NCBI GenBank assembly: GCA_001304855.1
Contig: BBZN01000018.1
Coordinates: forward strand, 24,670-88,669
Direction: 5' to 3'
DNA from: Clostridia bacterium UC5.1-1D2
GTDB lineage: Bacteria; Bacillota; Clostridia; Lachnospirales; Lachnospiraceae
Length of the DNA: 64,000 nucleotides
This document shows, piece by piece, positions 61,476 to 64,000 of this stretch. The position numbers and the translations under genes are program-made. A model generated the notes under the pieces. That model searched no databases and was not told the DNA's origin. It saw nothing but the letters and a program-made list of their open reading frames with translations. Positions within the stretch are counted from its first letter, which is position 1. The number at the start of each line of letters is the position of its first letter.

Positions 61476-62897
61476 ATGATAGCAGAATATATTACAATAG
61501 AACCCTTTGTATTTAAACGGATTCTAACAGCCAGAATTGAAAAGAGCGTCAATTCTCATGGAGGAGGCACTGTGGTCGGATATATACGGACGGAGGATGA
61601 GGCGGAATATACTTCCTATCCGCTGGGAAATACGCCGGTAATCGTAAATGCAGTGGGGGAAGCAGGAGAGAACCGCATTCTTTTCTATGGAATTCTGGAA
61701 GATTTAAATATAACCCGTGAAAATTCCCAACTTTTGCTGGAAGTGCGGTTTACTGCATATACAAGGCTTATGGACCTGCTCCCACACAGAAGGGCGTTTC
61801 AAAATGGAACCTGTACCTACAGCGATATTCTTAAATATCTCTGCTCTGTATATGACGGGGCGGGCTTTATAATGGAAAGCGGATTTTCAAGTGTTCCAAT
61901 ACAAGATCTTGTGATACAATACCAGGAGACAGACTGGGAATTTCTGCTTCGCCTGGCCAGTCATTTCAATGCACCGGTAATATCGGATTTTCTAACCCCG
62001 GGAGTGAGGTTTTATTTTGGTTTACCGGGACGCCCGTCTGGTATTTGCATAAATGATACGGAATACCGGCTGGAAAAGTCCCTCATTTCCTATCAATATA
62101 AAATGCAGAATGGAGTTACAGGCACAAGTGAATATGACGATATGACTGTTATATGGAAAAGCCAGGAACTGCTGGAGATCGGAGATCGGGTACAGTTCGA
62201 GGACAGGCCGTATGTGGTTCATGGCTCTGTATCCCATCTGGATGGTCATCAGATGATCCATACATATCTTTTATCAACCGAAAACGGACTGAAAATGCCA
62301 AAGAAGTATAACGATACGATTATCGGAACCTCTATTGACGGAATAGTCACAGGCGTGCAGTCCACAGTGGTACGTGTTCAACTGGGAATAGAGGATGTTC
62401 AGCCGTCAACCCGCTGGTATCCATATGCAACCGTATTTTCTTCTCCCGATGGAAGCGGATGGTACTGCATGCCTCAGACCGGGGATGAGATAAGGCTGTA
62501 TTTCCCAACCAGAAGCGAAAAGCACGCTTATGCAGTCAGCTCCGTACATAAACCGGTTACAGGGGTGCAGACCCAAGACGGCAAAACCCAGGCGCCAAGA
62601 AGCAATCCACTTAATAATGAACTTAAAAGTCAGGACGGAAAGGTGGTACAGCTTCTGGAGGACCGAATCGTCATGTCCAATGGAAACGGCCTGATTATCG
62701 CCATGGTTGACAATGAAGGGATAGTTATAGAAAGCACCGGCAACCTGGATATAACTGCTGGCGAAAGCGTGTATATAAGCGGAACCGGCCTCAATCTAAT
62801 AGGGACGGAACAAATTACAATGATATCGGGAGGCTCCTCCGTTAAACTGAGCGACAGCAATGTGATCATCTCATCAACGGATGTCAAGGTACAGTAA
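61476..62897 (+). CDS. VgrG / gpD-like spike protein, module 3
   Basis: An intact 473-residue spike. The hub region contains IQYQETDWEFLLRLASHF; the OB-like domain has RWYPYATVFSSPDGSGWYCMP and GDEIRLYFP; the tail is a repeat of short strands (NGNGLIIAMVDNEGIVIESTGNLDITAGESV) of a beta-helix. It is the best-preserved member with module 1. It would trimerise and carry the PAAR-like tip made two genes upstream. Confidence 0.85.
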   Translation: MIAEYITIEPFVFKRILTARIEKSVNSHGGGTVVGYIRTEDEAEYTSYPLGNTPVIVNAVGEAGENRILFYGILEDLNITRENSQLLLEVRFTAYTRLMDLLPHRRAFQNGTCTYSDILKYLCSVYDGAGFIMESGFSSVPIQDLVIQYQETDWEFLLRLASHFNAPVISDFLTPGVRFYFGLPGRPSGICINDTEYRLEKSLISYQYKMQNGVTGTSEYDDMTVIWKSQELLEIGDRVQFEDRPYVVHGSVSHLDGHQMIHTYLLSTENGLKMPKKYNDTIIGTSIDGIVTGVQSTVVRVQLGIEDVQPSTRWYPYATVFSSPDGSGWYCMPQTGDEIRLYFPTRSEKHAYAVSSVHKPVTGVQTQDGKTQAPRSNPLNNELKSQDGKVVQLLEDRIVMSNGNGLIIAMVDNEGIVIESTGNLDITAGESVYISGTGLNLIGTEQITMISGGSSVKLSDSNVIISSTDVKVQ

Positions 62898-62914
62898 AGG
62901 AGGAGATGACCGAT

Positions 62915-64000
62915 ATGGCGCATATAAGCTTAGAAACTGCAGTTGATGGACCTGCAGGGAGGATAAAACTGTACGATCTGCATCTGGAAGGCGCTTTTGA
63001 GGGGTGCAGGATCAAAGAATTCCGTATGAAGTCAGTTCCCGGAGAGCACGCCTGGGCCTGTATACAGGCAGAGCAGAGCCTGCGTGAGGCCAAGGAATGG
63101 ATTTACCATAAACTGGAGGGAATCCCTGTAGCCGTAAAAGGAGCAGAAGGTGAAATACTGTTTTGCGGCCCTGTTAAGAAAACCTCTTTGAATGTATCCG
63201 GCGGGAGCTGCAGGATTGAACTGGAGCTTGTTTCAGGAAGCGCGTTCCTGGATTTAAAAAGGAGAAGCTGCTCATATCAGGACGGAAACCTCCTCCTCCG
63301 CCAGCTCATGAAAGAAACCGTATGCGAGATTCCTGGAGGAGCAATTATCTTTCCGGCAATGGGGGAGGAGGTAACGGGACAGCCGGTTATCCGTTATCTG
63401 GAGACGGCCTGGGAATTTTTGACCCGTCTTGCCAGCCACCGGAATGTACCCCTTGTTCCCGATATCCACACGACAGGAGAGCCCCGGATATTTGCCGGAA
63501 TTCCTAATCTGCCTGTGCCGCCTGTGCAGTGGGAGGACAGCGCAATCGTACAAATCCGTCAGGACAGGCGTTTCTTTCAGGCGGGAGGACAGGAAGCAGG
63601 GCTGAATCCAAAGGATTTTTGGCATATGATATTGAAGACCCAAGGATATTAAAGATAGGCCGAAGGGGAACAATAGGGGGCCGCGGGATGAAAGTAGTGG
63701 GAGCGGCAGCGCGAACGTCAGGCGGAGAAGTAATTTATAAGTACCGTGTGGCGGCGGAGAGGTACTGCTATGTTCCCGCCGGTATAACCCCAGGCTGAGA
63801 GGGACGTCCTTGCTTGGAACTGTGATACGTCGTGCAGGTGAAGATATCTGGCTGCATCTTGACATTGACGAGGAAAGAGAGAGCGCCGACAATTGGGGCT
63901 GGCCATGGACCCCTCCCACAGGAAATTTTATGTACCTGATGCCTAAGGAAGGAAGCCGGGTGTCGCTATACTTTGGGAGCGAGGACGAGAGAAGCGGCCG
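62915..64000 (+). CDS. Second, divergent VgrG-like spike, module 3 (partial, two frameshifts)
   Basis: The start of a further spike, cut off by the window edge. VIRYLETAWEFLTRLASH is the hub motif; after breaks near 63610 and 63785 comes SLLGTVIRRAGEDIWLHLDIDEE and the OB-like WPWTPPTGNFMYLMPKEGSRVSLYFG. It corresponds to the second spikes at 28756 and 51769. ATG 62915 fits the AAAGGAGG better than the ATG at 62906. Its downstream partners are not in the window. Confidence 0.68.

Noticed and set aside
22077..64000. A tailed prophage
   Set aside because: There are gpD/VgrG-like genes but no terminase, portal, capsid, integrase, holin or lysin, and agr, FHA and PP2C genes do not belong to tailed phages.
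1..64000. CRISPR array, rRNA, tRNA or insertion sequence
   Set aside because: I saw no regularly spaced repeats, no rRNA or tRNA-like stretches, and no transposase coding region on either strand.

Overview
The window looks like a chromosomal segment of a Gram-positive anaerobe of the Lachnospiraceae type (Enterocloster/Hungatella-like). This is inferred from the sequence: SUF genes with SufU rather than IscU, the plsX-acpP-rnc-smc-ftsY order, an Amt-GlnK fusion, strong AGGAGG ribosome sites with frequent GTG/TTG starts, and an agr-type quorum-sensing locus. Many reading frames are broken by single-base indels, mostly one base lost from a short run. They hit single-copy essential genes (smc, ftsY, plsX) as often as accessory ones, so I treat them as sequence errors and give whole-gene coordinates across them.

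1-22 kb is housekeeping. It holds the sufS end and sufU, a cyclopropane-fatty-acid-synthase family methyltransferase, a hybrid histidine kinase, a FUSC membrane protein divergent from a MarR regulator, a sodium symporter, plsX-acpP-rnc-smc-ftsY, threonine ammonia-lyase, a ClC channel, a lipoprotein and an Amt-GlnK ammonium transporter. Several promoters, leader hairpins and two kinds of repeat element lie between them.

22-64 kb is one large accessory locus that I read as a contractile-injection-system (type VI/phage-tail-like) cluster. The putative core runs 35.0-47.3 kb: secreted VWA protein, small and large sheath-like proteins, two paralogous tube-like proteins, a J-domain protein, two FHA proteins, two PP2C phosphatases and several unknown genes. 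A SAP-like/Hsp70-actin ATPase and a possible baseplate protein follow at 54.6-58.1 kb. Three spike/cargo modules (22.2-30.9, 47.3-54.6, 58.1-64.0 kb) flank this core. Each is built from the same parts: VgrG-like spike, second divergent spike, DUF4280 PAAR-like tip, a protein with a C..GG...SGQ motif, and three unknown families called here A, B and C; two modules also carry TPR lipoproteins. Modules 1 and 2 are visibly more AT-rich than the core, which suggests exchange of modules.

An agr quorum-sensing locus sits between module 1 and the core: agrA/agrC-like genes leftward, a 47-codon agrD and agrB rightward. agrB overlaps the first core gene, so core transcription may depend on peptide signalling. 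FHA and PP2C genes suggest a second, phospho-threonine layer. No kinase, ClpV, AAA+ ATPase or membrane complex is seen, but the locus runs past the window end.
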